Source: Episyrphus balteatus | Taxonomy: Eukaryota > Arthropoda > Insecta > Diptera > Syrphidae | Assembly: GCF_945859705.1 (NCBI RefSeq) | Contig: NC_079134.1 | Location: 119,722,620 to 119,786,619, forward strand | DNA: 64,000 nucleotides | Direction: 5' to 3' | In this document: positions 1-11,642 of the stretch, one piece after another | Numbering within the stretch: position 1 is the first letter of the stretch | How the letters are laid out: every line of letters starts with the position of its first letter | The notes under the pieces: generated by a model | What the model was told of the DNA's origin: nothing | Seen by the model: the letters and a program-made list of their open reading frames with translations, nothing else | The model's database searches: none | Translations under genes and position numbers: made by a program

Positions 1-509
1 TAATTCTTCAAATCAATGTTATGCCATTTAAGATGGGTCAAAGACTTTTATACATTTTATAGTGTCAAATTGTACTCAATATGCATGCATGGCACATGTA
101 TATGTTTGCTTTGATGTAATAGGCATTCTATTCTATATTTTTACTTGCTATAAAAGCAGTATTGGCAAAGTCGGATATTTATCGCTAAAAAGGTTTCGAT
201 TATTGAGTATTTTGCTCGCTCCTTAAAGTTTTTATTTCCGAATTATCAACATTAGGCTCTTAAAGTTTTGAGTTTGGTGACTTGCGGTCTATTTAATAAA
301 AAAAACATCTACCCGAGATATAAACAGAAACAAGCAATTTGCTTACATTTGACAACCATGCTTTTCATTTAGCAATAATTAAAAACACTTTTTATTTTCT
401 TTCTGGTTAGAACTTAGAGAAGAAACGGAGTAAGTCAACAAACAAAACTCCTGATCTATGTACAAGGGCTCCTCCGGGATGTCATCGTTTACTGCTTATA
501 CGTATACAT
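1..509. other. Unassigned AT-rich flank
   Basis: I see no ORF, splice-bordered exon, inverted repeat or tandem array here. It is ordinary AT-rich intergenic or intronic sequence running up to the TA at which the next element is inserted. Confidence 0.5.
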
Positions 510-1609
510 TAGGGTGTCCGTTATTTCCCAAAGTGACGTTTTCGGGGGTGACACCCCCCAGATCGAAAGTTTAAGCCCTAAATACGGGGAATTTAGCAAA
601 AAAAATTTTTTTGGGGGTCATTAACCCGTGCCTCTAAGGTCATACTTTCCCCATACAAATTTGTATGGGAAATTTTTAACTCATACATAAAATTTTTTTT
701 CTCTCGAGTTAAATCATCTATTTTTAAAATGTTTGTTGATTCTGGTTGGAAAATAGTTCCTTTAAAAGATTACATTCAAAATTTCCCGTTAAAAAATTTT
801 TTTATATTTTATTTCGGTTTTTGAAATTATTAGCTGTTTTCGTAGTTTTTGCTTTCACCTATCACATAATTTTAAATGCAGTTTTATTGGTTTTTAATTC
901 TTTTCAAATATTGCATTCAAAAATTTGTGTATAAATCAAAAATTTTAATTTTTTGAAATTTTTTTTGGAAATTTTTGCCGTTTTTATAATAAAAAAATAT
1001 TATTAAATACTTTACCCTTTCTTGTTTGCAACTTTTTTGATGTAATTTTTTAGGTGAATAATTTTTAAACAAAATTCAATAAAAATATTGTAAACATATC
1101 TTTTGTAGTTCGAGAAAAATAAATTTAAACGTATAAAAACGGCAAAAATTTCAAAAATAATAAAAAAAAATTAAAATTTTTGATTTATACACAAATTTTT
1201 GAATGCAATATTTGAAAAGAATTAAAAACCAATAAAACTGCATTTAAAATTATGTGATAGGTGAAAGCAAAAACTACGAAAACAGCTAATAATTTCAAAA
1301 ACCGAAATAAAATATAAAAAAATTTTTTAACGGGAAATTTTGAATGTAATCTTTTAAAGGAACTATTTTCCAACCAGAATCAACAAACATTTTAAAAATA
1401 GATGATTTAACTCGAGAGAAAAAAAATTTTATGTATGAGTTAAAAATTTCCCATACAAATTTGTATGGGGAAAGTATGACCTTAGAGGCACGGGTTAATG
1501 ACCCCCAAAAAAATTTTTTTTGCTAAATTCCCCGTATTTAGGCCCTAAACTTTCGATCTGGGGGGTGTCACCCCCGAAAACATCACTTTGGGAAATAACG
1601 GACACCCTA
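510..1609. mobile_element. Foldback MITE with ~478-bp near-identical arms and TA TSD
   Basis: The arms 511-988 and 1131-1608 are reverse complements with very few differences and flank a 142-bp AT-rich spacer. The ends read AGGGTGTCCG and CGGACACCCT; counting TA at 510-511 and 1608-1609 as the duplicated target gives Tc1/mariner-type insertion with tips GGGTGTCC. The same 62-codon open frame occurs in both arms in opposite orientation (746-934 plus, 1185-1373 minus) only because the arms mirror each other. It matches nothing I know and is rejected as a gene. The near-identity of the arms suggests a young copy or gene conversion between them. A transcript across it would form a hairpin of nearly 480 bp. 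Superfamily assignment is inferred from the TA alone. Confidence 0.8.
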
Positions 1610-1612
1610 GTA

Positions 1613-3227
1613 TACACTACACGTCACTTGAATAGAAACAACAATTTTTCTTTAGAAAATAGCGATTGGCATTTTGGTAAGGTAACTTAGTAGATTTTTG
1701 GTTTTGCATTTTCAAAGAGGAACTTTTAACAAACAATGTTTTAAAAACAAAAAACCCAAAACAGAAACCGTATGGCTGCTAGTTGCGTTTTTTCGCATAA
1801 CTTCACAAAAAACAGGTGTTTTTTTGCGTCACTTGAATAGAAACAAGCTCTTAAATTAGATAAAAATGATGAAAAATGGTGGAAAACACTAATTTTAGTA
1901 AAGCAATATTAAGCTTTGACATTATTTGCACATTATAACTAATTATGGGCTACGAGCTACCATTAGGTACCACAGAAAATGCATAAATAGAATTTAACAT
2001 TGAGAATGCACTTGTACTGTACACAATCGTGGACCTAATTGGAGAAAGTGAAAAAAGTGTTTGGTAACTTCTTACAAATTAAGAAAATTACATTTTCTAT
2101 AGTTAAAGGATTGAATAAGTGAAATAAACTTTCGTTTTCATCCGGAATGCATCTGTTTTGTTTCTATTGCGTTGTTTTTTTCTGGAACTACCCTTGCGCA
2201 ATCTCTATGACGGTTGTTCTTCCACGTTCCTAAACTTGCCAAGAGCTTCTACCATTATTTCTTTGTAAAAGTTTGCATCTTTTTTCGAAGCGTGAAGCTT
2301 CAATTTTGCTATTGCACATCATAAAAACAAAGCGTATTACTGTAACACATTTTAGTGCCCTTTGGTGGCGATGCGATAAAAGATTCTTTCATAAACTAAT
2401 GAAATAGGACTAATATTAAAGTTGTCCATCTGAGTTGGTATGTTTTTCCTTTAAAAAACCACTCTTTACCTCACTTCTTTTTAGTTCGAATGCAACTATA
2501 AAATAGTTAACTTTTTTGTTATCTTAGAGGAACTTAAAATGCTGTTATTTTGCATTTTGAGGCTTTTTAAATGATGCGCACATTTTATAACTTCCGTGAT
2601 GGAACAAACCAACACATTACCATCGCACTAACACCACGTTTTTGACCGATTTTAGCGGCAAAGTGAAGGGAATTGTAGCAAGTTTTTTAATTATTTTTTT
2701 CTCTGCTCTTGATTTGGGTCTCACCTGTCTTATTTTTTTATTCAATCACTAGTTTACGATGTTTTAAAAATATTCTCATCTAAATTTGGTAAATTTTCCA
2801 ATATCTTTCGCGATTTTGCATATTGCAAGTGCATTTTTAATGTTAAATTCTATTTATGCATTTTCTGTGATGCCTAATGGTAGCTCGTAGCCCATAATTG
2901 GTTATAATGTGCAAATAATGTCAAAGCTTAATATTGCTTTACTAAAATTAGTGTTTTCCACCATTTTTCATCATTTTTATCTAATTTAAGAGCTTGTTTC
3001 TATTCAAGTGACGCAAAAAAAACACCTGTTTTTTGTGAAGTTATGCGAAAAAATGCAACTTGTAGCCATACGGTTTCTGTTTTGGGTTTTTGTTTTTACA
3101 ACATTGTTTGTTAAAAGTTCCTCTTTGAAAATGCAAAACCTAAAATCTACTAAGTTACCTTACCAAAGCGCCAATCGCTATTTTCTAAAGAAAAATTGTT
3201 GTTTCTATTCAAGTGACGCGTAGTGTA
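1613..3227. mobile_element. Tc1-like element with IR/DR ends, ~400-bp TIRs
   Basis: The arms 1613-2013 and 2827-3227 are inverted copies whose positions sum to 4840, around an 813-bp core. The tips are TA then CACTAC(A/G)CGTCACTTG. Each arm carries the same 21-base block (GCGTCACTTG followed by AATAGAAACAA) twice: outer copies near 1622 and 3198, inner copies at 1826-1846 and 2994-3014, about 204 bp apart. This inverted/direct-repeat layout is the arrangement used by Sleeping Beauty-, Minos- and S-type Tc1 transposons as paired transposase sites. The core (2014-2826) has no intact transposase in any frame. It starts three bases after the preceding foldback element, so the two insertions abut. 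Confidence 0.75.
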
Positions 3228-3354
3228 CATATACGTGGTGAGCCGAGAGCTGTCAGCCGATTTTTTACGTAAGACGTAACATAATAATATTGAAGTTAGT
3301 CCTAGCATTGAATAATTATATATAGAAGTGACACCGGAAAAAACGTTCGCTATG

Positions 3355-3400
3355 TTTGAGGGGTGGAGCCACAATCGTTTGAGGAGTGGCGCCACAATCG
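3355..3400. repeat. Two-copy 23-bp tandem repeat
   Basis: 3355-3377 and 3378-3400 are adjacent 23-base units (TTTGAGGGGTGGAGCCACAA type), differing at two positions. They lie just inside the left inverted repeat of the 3231-6845 composite. Confidence 0.75.
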
Positions 3401-4019
3401 TTTTAGGATTGTGTATTCGATGGCCGAAAAATCCCTGAAAAGGACTTTTGGTTACTAAGTAACCACATTTACAATATTATTTATAGTTGGTGTATTTGTA
3501 TTAGTTTTGTTTTGTGCTAGTAGTGTGTTTGTTTATTTTTGTTTCTGTAATATTGAAATTGAATTTATTTTAAATTTTTGTATTATGTATTTTGAATTGA
3601 ATATTTATTTTTGAATGTTTGATTCTTATGTATGTTTGGAAGGATTTTGTTTTTTGTTTTTATTAACGAGAAGAAGAAGATTTTCTTCAGTTATAGAAGT
3701 GTTTATTTAATTTTGATTAGGGTGCTTTTTGTAATAATATCTAGGCCAAAGTTGTAGTTCACATTGTTTGAATGTTTTCCACATGCACTGTGGCATATAC
3801 TTACTATTTTCTTAAACCGCATAATGCAAGAGTAGGTAGGGATCAAGTTCATACAATATGGCCATATTTCACATTATTTTAAAGTATTTTATTACAATAC
3901 GAAACAACCTCGTTTATTTGCTTAAACTGATTTATGTTTCGAACAAGGACTTTGGATATACGGCTTTGTTCAAATTTGCAACTGCAAATAAAAATTAAAA
4001 GTTTTTATAAAATGTTAAA

Positions 4020-5075
4020 TTTTGAAAAAAAAAAATCTTTTCGTACCATTTTTGGATACTTTTCTTTATTTTTAATTAAAACATTTTTGTTATCTAAAAT
4101 TTAAACGATATTTATAAATAAAATGTTCAAATAAACTCAAAAGGTAAAAAGGCATATTTTGATCGCAAATGCAAGAAAATGTGGTTTTGGGATAGTTCCA
4201 ATGATTTTTCTATTTCACCATTTGAAATAAAATACATATTTGGTTCTAAGATTCTAAAACTAGAAGAATGTAGCTTTTACATGCATTTTATTTTGTCATG
4301 ATATAGTCAAGCTATGCATTCGTACAGTTGAGATAACAATCAGACATGGGATTACTATAGCCCTGTTCTACTGGAGGTGGTAGTCTGCTAATAGTAGATT
4401 TTTTGTTTAATCTAGTACTATCATCTACCTACTCATGCTCTTCTTCCCGAGTGGATACGATTTGTATTGAATTCGTTGAAAGTGCGTTCCATTGAAAATC
4501 GCTAGTAAACTACTAGTAGTACTTTGCCACCTCCCAAAGGAACAGCTAAATGGATCTACCGAGGAACATCAAACTTGGTATGTAGCATTTTTTTGCAGAA
4601 TCTCCATAGGGGTTTTTAGAACTAATTTTTTTTTATCAAAAATAACGATACCTGTCATAAACCAATTTCGGAAATGTTTAATTTTCTCGAAAACGGTACC
4701 AGTGATTTTGTTTAAAAAAATTATATAATAGTTTTTGGGCAATCATGGACATTTTTTTAAATTATTATTAATCTACCGTAGAACCGTGCCAAACTACCAA
4801 TTTAATTCCAACGAATTTTTTATACAAAAGCATTTATATAGTTTAGATATAAAACAGAAAGAAAATTTGGGAAAATAATAGTTTTTGGATTAGTAATTTC
4901 TACAAAATTGCATACCAATTTTATTTTTGAATTTTTTTTTTAAATTTATTTATAAGGTTCCAACGATTTTGAAATTTTTTTTTTTCTAAAAATCTATCTT
5001 AGTAGAAAAAATCAAATCGAATAGGTACTTGTTTTGGAGCTATCACGAATTTTCCTTTGTTCCTTAAACTTTTTG
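4020..5075. repeat. Dispersed repeat related to the Transib interior
   Basis: Blocks here (TTATCTAAAATTTAAACG near 4090, ATGTTCAAATAAACTCAAAA near 4123, GAATGTAGCTTT near 4266, TTTTTGGGCTAGT near 5069) recur in the same order inside the Transib-type element at about 54424, 54461, 54935 and 55041. It is therefore a second, end-less copy of that family, later interrupted by the small MITE at 4363. The CACAGTG termini are not present here. Confidence 0.5.
4363..4545. mobile_element. Small MITE, imperfect TIR CTGTTC..GGAGGTGG
   Basis: CTGTTCTACTGGAGGTGGTA at 4363 is mirrored by CCACCTCCCAAAGGAACAG ending at 4545, and CTAATAGTAG is mirrored by CTACTAGTAG further in. About 183 bp, non-coding. No clear TSD, so the superfamily is open. 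Confidence 0.45.
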
Positions 5076-5085
5076 GGCTAGTGTA

Positions 5086-5195
5086 TAAAAACAACTCAGG
5101 TTAAAAGCTAATGCTCGGTTAAATTTTATGGTTATGAAACTCAAGTATTAAATTTAGCCGAGCTTTAGCCTTTAACCTGAGTATTAAATTGTTTA
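5086..5195. mobile_element. ~110-bp hairpin MITE
   Basis: 5094-5125 (CTCAGGTTAAAAGCTAATGC and on) pairs with 5150-5181 with few mismatches; the outer AACAA / TTGTT also pairs. A diverged relative carrying the inner CTCGGTTAAATTTT ... AAATTTTAGCCGAG core is at about 23905-24000. Confidence 0.6.
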
Positions 5196-5754
5196 TATTG
5201 GTTGAGAGAAATATGTATAATTCAGTTAAATATTTAAGTGAACCTTTAATTTGATTATTGGTAACGCTCGTAGAAAATCAAATTTACTAATGATAAGCTT
5301 TGGTGAATTATAGTAATAATAGCCTAATAGTAAGTGAATGTACATATAAGCGTGGTCGAATGTTCGGTATTCGACCGAATCATTATTCGCAGCATCTCTA
5401 GTTGGTACCGTTAAAAAATTTCAATTTCCCCTCCTTGGAATCAAAAATAAACAAAAAGTTTGAGCCAAAACGACTTATTGGTTTGAGCTCTTACCTGATT
5501 TAAATTATTACGTTGAGTTTTTCTTAACGTTTTTCTTTTTTTCTTTAAAGGCCATTAGCTGAAACGAACCTTAAATAATTCATGTTGAACATAAACTTTT
5601 AGGCTCTATTTTTACTTCGGCGTAAACTGTCACATAAGGATTTATGTTGTAATTAAATGCTTAAGTTTCGATTCAGCAAAAAAAGGCTCTAATTGTTACG
5701 CATTTCATAATATTCCAAAACAAAATATAATATAAAAAAAAATAGCAATCTCTG

Positions 5755-5815
5755 TGGGGATACGAACTCAGAAAGCCAAATTAAACAGCAATCACCTTGT
5801 CACCTACGCTAATAG
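5755..5815 (-). repeat. tRNA-like (SINE-head-like) sequence
   Basis: On the minus strand TAGCGTAGGTGACAAGGTG resembles a pol III A box and, about 30 bases on, GAGTTCGTATCCCC resembles a B box (consensus GGTTCGAATCC). No cloverleaf with a good acceptor stem can be drawn, so this is not a functional tRNA gene. It could be the head of a tRNA-derived SINE whose body runs toward lower coordinates, but no tail or TSD was found. Confidence 0.35.
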
Positions 5816-6004
5816 GACTATTGAAACAAGGGTAACTTTCATGCCCTATAAGCTATAACGTGCCTAGGATATACAACAATAATATTTAATTTTGTTCAAA
5901 TTCTCGTCGTTAATAAAAAATTTCTTGTTTTTAGTTTCGAGTTACTATGGATACATTTATAATGTCAACTAACTTTTCAATATTTTTGTTTCATATTTGT
6001 GTAA

Positions 6005-6210
6005 TTTTGTATGTACATATGAGTAAAATTTCCTTATTTTATTTTTTCATTTATAGGATGTCGATGTGTCGATACGATTTATTTTTGTTTGATATTTGTT
6101 TTATGTTTTATGTGTGAGTAAAATTTTCTTATTTTTTTTTTTCTATTATAGGATGTCGACGTGTCGATACAATTTATTTTTATTTGATATTTGTTTTGTT
6201 ACGTTTGTAT
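6005..6210. repeat. ~95-bp tandem duplication
   Basis: A unit containing AGTAAAATTT..CTTATTTT, ATAGGATGTCGA(T/C)GTGTCG and TTTGATATTTGTTTT occurs twice: GGATGTCGA starts at 6056 and again at 6151, an offset of 95. A partial third unit follows (GTATTTGTGAAATTTCC). The frame left open across it (6096-6293) is a by-product. Confidence 0.7.
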
Positions 6211-6847
6211 TTGTGAAATTTCCTTTTTTAAAAACAAATATTTGGAAAAATAATTTTCTAAGACAAGCCCCATTCTCCCTGGGGATTTTTTAGTGATTGC
6301 CGAAAAATATAAAATTGTGTGGCGCTAGAAACTATCGGTGTGACTTCTATATATAATTATTCAATGGTCCTAGTCATTGTGATGATGAAAACGAACGTCT
6401 GTCAGCATGCATTGGCGCCTTTGCAGAAAAAAAGTGCTTCAAAAGTGAAATTTTTTTGAAAATTGATTTAGAGAGGGTTATCACTTTAAATTTTGTGGGC
6501 TCGTCTGTTGGGTGTTTGGGTGCGAATAAAACGTTATGGGTATTTTTGTAATTAGGGCGTCAAGGACAACAGGATGAGATAAATATGAAGCGGTTAAGCC
6601 CTTGCGTTTAAAAAAAAAATATGGGCTTTTAGGTTCGTCTGTCGGGTGTTTGAGGGCGCCAGAATCCAACTTATTTTAAATTGGTATCTTCACTGAATGA
6701 ATTTTCAGCATAGGCGCCAATACATGCTGGCAGATGATCGTTTCCGTCATCACCATGAGCGGGACTGATTTTAAAATTAATTTGAATCAGTTTCAGAATG
6801 ATAAAAAATCGGTTCTTAGATGATAAGGATGATCTACATACATCGTG

Positions 6848-8124
6848 GTTGTAGCCAACGGCGTATACAGAGGGAGGGTCACGGGGTCATGACCTCCCGG
6901 AAAAATTTTTAAGAAGGATATCATTTCTCAAATCTTTTTAGGATTTGCAATGTTCCAGTTCAATACATTCGTCTGATCAAATTTGGCGAATTTTGTTTGC
7001 TTACAGAATATAACAGTATTTTGTATACTAGATTAGCTAATTCTGTTACATTTTTTGAAACACCTATCGATTTGATAATAATCATCAATGGCAAACCGAT
7101 TATAGATACGAATGTAAGCAACCTTGTCTTAGGCAAATTAATTAATTACAAATTAATTAATTACAAATTAATTAAGCAGGGCTTAATCCAATAAATAATT
7201 TTTTATAGGTATTTGAATCAGAAATTATCCTTAACATGTGTCGGTGTTAGGTTTTATGCAAACAACATTGAATTCTAATTTCTTGTAAGAAAACTGTATC
7301 CCCCGCGTCATTAAAGTAATAAAATTGCCATACAATTTTAAAACAAAATTTAAAAAAAAAATTATACTTTCAAATGCAATTTTTTAACAAAACTTTGCGA
7401 TTCGTTTGCCAGAGGTTAGGAAAAAAGTAAAAAAGATTTTTAATTTAACTTTCTGGGCTAGCGGAAAACAATGAACATTTTTTTTGAGGCAAATTATTCA
7501 ATGGAAATACTCGTACAGTACAGTTTATTTTTAGGAGAGGATAGCCTCTTAATTGGTCAAGACTGCTGCTCATGCGAAACGAAAAATCCCATAAAAAAAT
7601 GAAACAACGAAATGGTAAACCAAAAATTTCGTTCAACTTTTCGTTCTGCAGTACGCTGTTCGACACAACGAAATTGAAAAGTCTCCTCTTCTTTTTCGCA
7701 CACAAACAATTGCCGGGGATATTAATTGTGTATGGAAAAATGACATTTGAGTTTTTTTGTTAGTTTTTGTTGTTCATTTTGTCATTGCATGTCTTTCTGC
7801 GATGCGTGTTTGCTTTTTTTTTTATGTTTTGCAATTTTTGAGTATTTTTCCGTCCAGATTTCGCAATCATTTCGTGGAGACCGACGAAAAATTTCGTTTC
7901 ACATCAGCAGCGTTCTAGACTTTAAGGCTTAACGCTTAACTTAAACAAAAAATCTCATTCCGTTTTTGTTTGGTTATTTTTATAATTATATTCGGAACTT
8001 TTCGATTCGAAATGCAAAACGCACAAATTTTAATGTTTGTAATAATTCAAAAAGGACGTTTGGACAAAAAATTTTGGCATGACTCCCCCCAAGAAGCAAA
8101 CCTGTATACGCCCCTGGTTGTAGC
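6848..8124. mobile_element. Non-autonomous hAT element with 8-bp TSD GTTGTAGC
   Basis: The element proper is 6856-8116 (1,261 bp). TIRs are CAACGGCGTATACAG on the left and, as the complement, CAGGGGCGTATACAGG on the right, the CAGGGGCG type common in hAT transposons. The target GTTGTAGC is exactly repeated at 6848-6855 and 8117-8124. Subterminal GGGGTCATGACCTCCC on the left is mirrored by CATGACTCCCCCC on the right. The interior includes several AACGAAA/TTTCGTT motifs. No hAT transposase domain is visible; short open frames at 7445-7705 (minus) and 7572-7763 (plus) match nothing I know. Confidence 0.85.
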
Positions 8125-8882
8125 AATCACAAAGCTTGATTATTATTATTAGTGCAAAGCAAACTACATTAAAAAAAAAAAAACCATCTCTGAAAGAATA
8201 GACAGTTTATAAATCAAAATCTAGAATTAAAAAAATCTCAAAAACAAAAATATTTAAAATCACGAAATACAGAAATCTGGAAAAAAAACATTGATTTTTG
8301 AGACAGTGTTTCCATTTTCTCGCCGAATATAAACATAGTCTCAAAAATTAACGTATTTTTTTTATAGATTTTTGCATTTGAGATTTGGAGCTTATACCAG
8401 TACACAAAATTCGTGACTACTTCAATTTATTGAGCTGTCAATTTTGCGCAAGTAGTTGAAAAATTTGAAAATGGTAAGAACTATCATTAGGTCCACAATA
8501 TTTATGAGTCCTTATATATTTTTTTTCCTAACCTTAGGTACAGAGGAAACAAAACTATGTTGAGCCGTGGCACAGAAGGCTTAAAGCCTTAGTGGGAAGG
8601 TCGCAAATTGATCTCTACAATTTAATTAAAATCAAAAACATCTTTTCATCGAGATCATAACACTGCAGAGTTGTTTTCCCACTTCAAATACGAATTTGAT
8701 ATATATATAAAAAAAAAAAAAAAACAAATTGAAAAAAGATTATAAAAATTAGAGCTGTGCCTAAGAAGGCATAGGAATAGACTCAAGTAATACGGGAACT
8801 ATCCGATTTGAACCAAAAATATTTTGAAAGCCAAATTTTGATCATAGAAAAATTTTAACACAAACCATAACCTGCTTATTAA
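8125..8882. other. Unassigned AT-rich stretch
   Basis: I see no gene, TIR or tandem array. It contains A-tracts and a long poly-A run near 8708, without an adjacent retroelement body that I can recognise. Confidence 0.4.
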
Positions 8883-10080
8883 CTGTTGGGTGGAGCTGTA
8901 GCAAATCGTATGTATTCGTTACTAAAATGCGGGTATTCACTTCAGTAACGAGTAACGAAACGTTACTTTCTAAACAGTATCGTTACTCGTATGTTTCGTT
9001 ACTGGGTACTGAAGTAACGAAACATACGAAACGTACGAGATACGAAACATACGAGTAACGATGCGATTCCAGTTTCAATACTAAATCCGATGTAAGAGAT
9101 ACGAGATGAAGTGATACACTCAATTTGTCGCATTTCACATCTCGTGTCGGTATCGTAACCATAGTCAGAATGCTAACTGCAGATAATCATCTGGAGTTTA
9201 CTTTTGTCTCGATTAAAACAGTAGTGCCAAGGTTCAATAATCATTGTGTTATCGACAATTTATACAGAAATATCAAAAGAGACGTTTTTGTATTTTCTCT
9301 ATTTGGCCGAAATATGTATATCCACGACGCAACCAATTTGTTTATGGCCTTGGTGTTAATGGTATTGATATTTAGCTTAAGAATGTACAAAAGTTGTTTT
9401 GGTTTTTCAAAAAAATTAGTTTATTTTCGGTGCAAAATTTTCAACACAAAAAAAAACAGAGAAAACGAGGTTTGAAAATCACTCTCAATAGAAAAAATAA
9501 ATGAAAAATTGTTCGACATGGTTGTATTGAAGTGTTAATATTTCGAGATCTGCGCGTTGTACTTTTGAAATAAAGGTCTTTAAAGAATTATGATAAGATT
9601 ACTGAACGAATATAAACAAAAAATTGCCAAAGTTTTGTCGAAAAATTTGGAAAAAAATCAAAAAAGTTTCCACGTTTGATTAAAAAAAAACGAAAAAAAT
9701 TCTAGATAGCTACCTTTAAACTCTTATTACATGAGAATGCCGCAACTAATTTTAATGTTTATGTAGCTTAGATTATAGAAATTGTTTTTGGTTTTTTTCA
9801 AAAAAAAATTTGTACACCCTTATACCAATGTACGAAACATACTTAAAATACCAAACATACGAAACGTATGAAATATACGAAATGTACGAAACACACGAAG
9901 CATGCGAAAGTAACGAAAGTAACGAAACATGCGAAACACACGAAACATACGAAATATGCGAAAAATGCGAAACATACGAAAGTACGAGTAACGATATTAT
10001 TGATGCGGGTACTAGTATCAAAAGTAACGTATACATGCGGGTACTCATTTTGTCGTTACTTTTACAGCCCTACTGTTGGG
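8883..10080. mobile_element. Non-autonomous hAT element with 8-bp TSD CTGTTGGG
   Basis: The element is 8891-10072 (1,182 bp) between perfect CTGTTGGG copies at 8883-8890 and 10073-10080. Ends are TGGAGCTGTAGCAAA and, complemented from the right, TAGGGCTGTAAAAGTAACG. Subterminal regions are dense in AGTAACGA / TCGTTACT and ATGCGGGTA motifs, and a 9-bp minisatellite fills part of the right half. A 116-codon frame (9125-9475 plus) runs across the interior but shows no transposase motif and has the composition of surrounding non-coding DNA, so it is not called as a gene. Confidence 0.85.
9832..9990. repeat. 9-bp minisatellite (ACGAAACAT)n inside hAT
   Basis: Roughly 17 units of ACGAAACAT, with variants such as ATGAAATAT, GCGAAACAC and ACGAAAGTA, run head to tail. 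Because the unit is a multiple of three, several frames stay open through it (9773-10048 minus, 9810-10100 plus); these are artefacts. The unit resembles the ACGAAAC motifs scattered in the left subterminal region of the same element (8955-9062). Confidence 0.9.
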
Positions 10081-11551
10081 CATTGATATGTCTACCTTAA
10101 TTATAGAATCGGATGATGTTATAAATTGCATTTTTTTTATATGTCTCATCAGTTAATAAACTTAACAACAACTGTCAAATCTTGTTCCCCAGTTCAGAAG
10201 GTACGAAGGTAAACAAAATTTAATTTTATGTTTAAATAAAGACCATTTATTATATTTTTGGTATAAACTTCGAACACGTTATAAAAAAGCTAAGTGCTGT
10301 TGCATTCAAATTTAAAATTATATACTCATTTGACTTTAAGACTTGAAAAGATAATTACATGCAATTGACCCCAACAAAAAAAAAACTGGTTTTCATATAA
10401 TGCATCTTCTTTTATTTAGGTCAGATATTGATATTTTATATGACAATATACTTTGTATAGGTTTTTTTAAAAGCCGTTGATTCAAAAGATACTTGGTTAA
10501 ATATGTATATACATTATAGTCAAGCCACACATCATATCTCAATCAATATTAAATTGAGCTGGTATAATCATGTACTTTGGCTTGCCTCGGAAAAATGGAA
10601 TTATTCAATTAAAAATACATTTATCTTTTTTTTTTTTACACGAAACGAAATGAAACGTGTGGCAGAAGATTCGATTATAATTCGAGCTGTGAATAAATTT
10701 CTCAGATAATCAATTTTGTCCACTTTAATTTCATTTTCAATCTTTTCGTAGAAATATAATATACACTGCGGGCGACATCATAATGTTGATATACTTGGGG
10801 GTGTATAGTAATGTTTTGAAAGAGTGATTTGTGTTAAGGTCACTATCGAATGATTTTATTCATTTCAATGTCACAAAAGAACCTTACATTTACACTAACC
10901 ACTCGTGATCCTTAAAAAATCTGAGTTGATGACATTTCTATAAACTCCATCAAAATACTAAAATTGTTCAAGTCAGAAATATGTACTGCTTATTGCATAT
11001 CAATTGATAGATAAACGACTGTCGATAACGGAGAATACTAATTTATATTTCAAAATCAATCTTAATAGCGAAAAAAAAAATAATAATTTTAACTCCATTA
11101 AATCTGATAGAGGATTTTGTAAATTGATTTCGAAAACCCCCTTCTTAAGTGTGCTTATTGAATTATAATTATCACCAATTGATTACTGGAGGAAAACAAA
11201 AGCCCAAAACTAAAAGTGAGCGTGTTGCCGTTTCGGTTGAGCTGTGCTGTGTGTTATCTGTTTCATACAAAATTAAAGTAGATAGATACTTACATAGTAC
11301 GTACTCGCTTATTGCAAAACGATGTAAAAACAAAAAATAGTTTCGATGTACACAAAAAAAAAAAAAAAAACGAGACCCATTAAAACTATTTGTTTTCCAC
11401 TTATCAAATTTCTATTTAAGATAAGATTTAAGATGAGTACAAAATGATAACAATTATGTATACTGTACGTAAATATTATGTGTTTTTATGTTTCTTTTTC
11501 AAAACTTATCACTAAAATTCAATGTATCTTTTAGTCCTTTGAATTAAATAA
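10081..11551. other. Unassigned AT-rich stretch
   Basis: No supported gene or element. Two short frames (10503-10709 and 11149-11340, plus) have no recognisable domain. A poly-A run lies at about 11352. Confidence 0.4.
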
Positions 11552-11642
11552 CGCCCGACCAACAATTTTGATTCTATAAGGCTTTACAGATGCTACCGTT
11601 GCTTCTGTAAAGCTCTATAGAAGCAAAATTGTTTGTAGGGCG
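11552..11642. mobile_element. 91-bp hairpin MITE
   Basis: CGCCCGACCAACAATTTTG at 11552 and the following TTCTATAAGGCTTTACAGA pair with the right arm ending GTAGGGCG at 11642; five or six mismatches over about 39 bp. The loop is about 12 bases. No convincing TSD beyond an AA on each side. Confidence 0.65.

Larger units (their letters stand above)
3231..6845. repeat. Old composite inverted-repeat element, diverged
   Basis: Position 3296-3337 (TCCTAGCATTGAATAATTAT onward) reappears inverted at 6337-6378, and weaker inverted similarity continues on both sides: GCCGAAAAATCCCT near 3422 against the CGAAAAAT region near 6300, and AAAAAATCGG near 6798 against its complement near 3257. A second inverted pair lies inside the right half: 6379-6424 against 6710-6760 (GCATTGGCGCC type). 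The interior holds other repeats listed separately. I read it as a decayed foldback or a stack of nested insertions. No TSD could be fixed and no coding domain is visible. Confidence 0.4.

Noticed and set aside
746..1373. Identical 62-codon frames on both strands (746-934 and 1185-1373)
   Set aside because: They are mirror images created by the inverted arms of the foldback; no domain, and composition equals the surrounding AT-rich DNA.
2014..2826. Search for a transposase in the core of the IR/DR element, including the minus strand around 2150-2310
   Set aside because: Only short open runs; no HTH, DPKH or LNPIE blocks.
9125..9475. 116-codon plus-strand frame inside the hAT element
   Set aside because: No transposase motif (no zinc finger, no dimerisation W/CxxH), and it lies in a non-autonomous element.
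9773..10100. Tyr/Glu/Thr- and Ser/Tyr-repeat proteins in three frames; also considered as a CRISPR-like array
   Set aside because: It is a 9-bp minisatellite whose unit length keeps frames open. There are no unique spacers, so not CRISPR.
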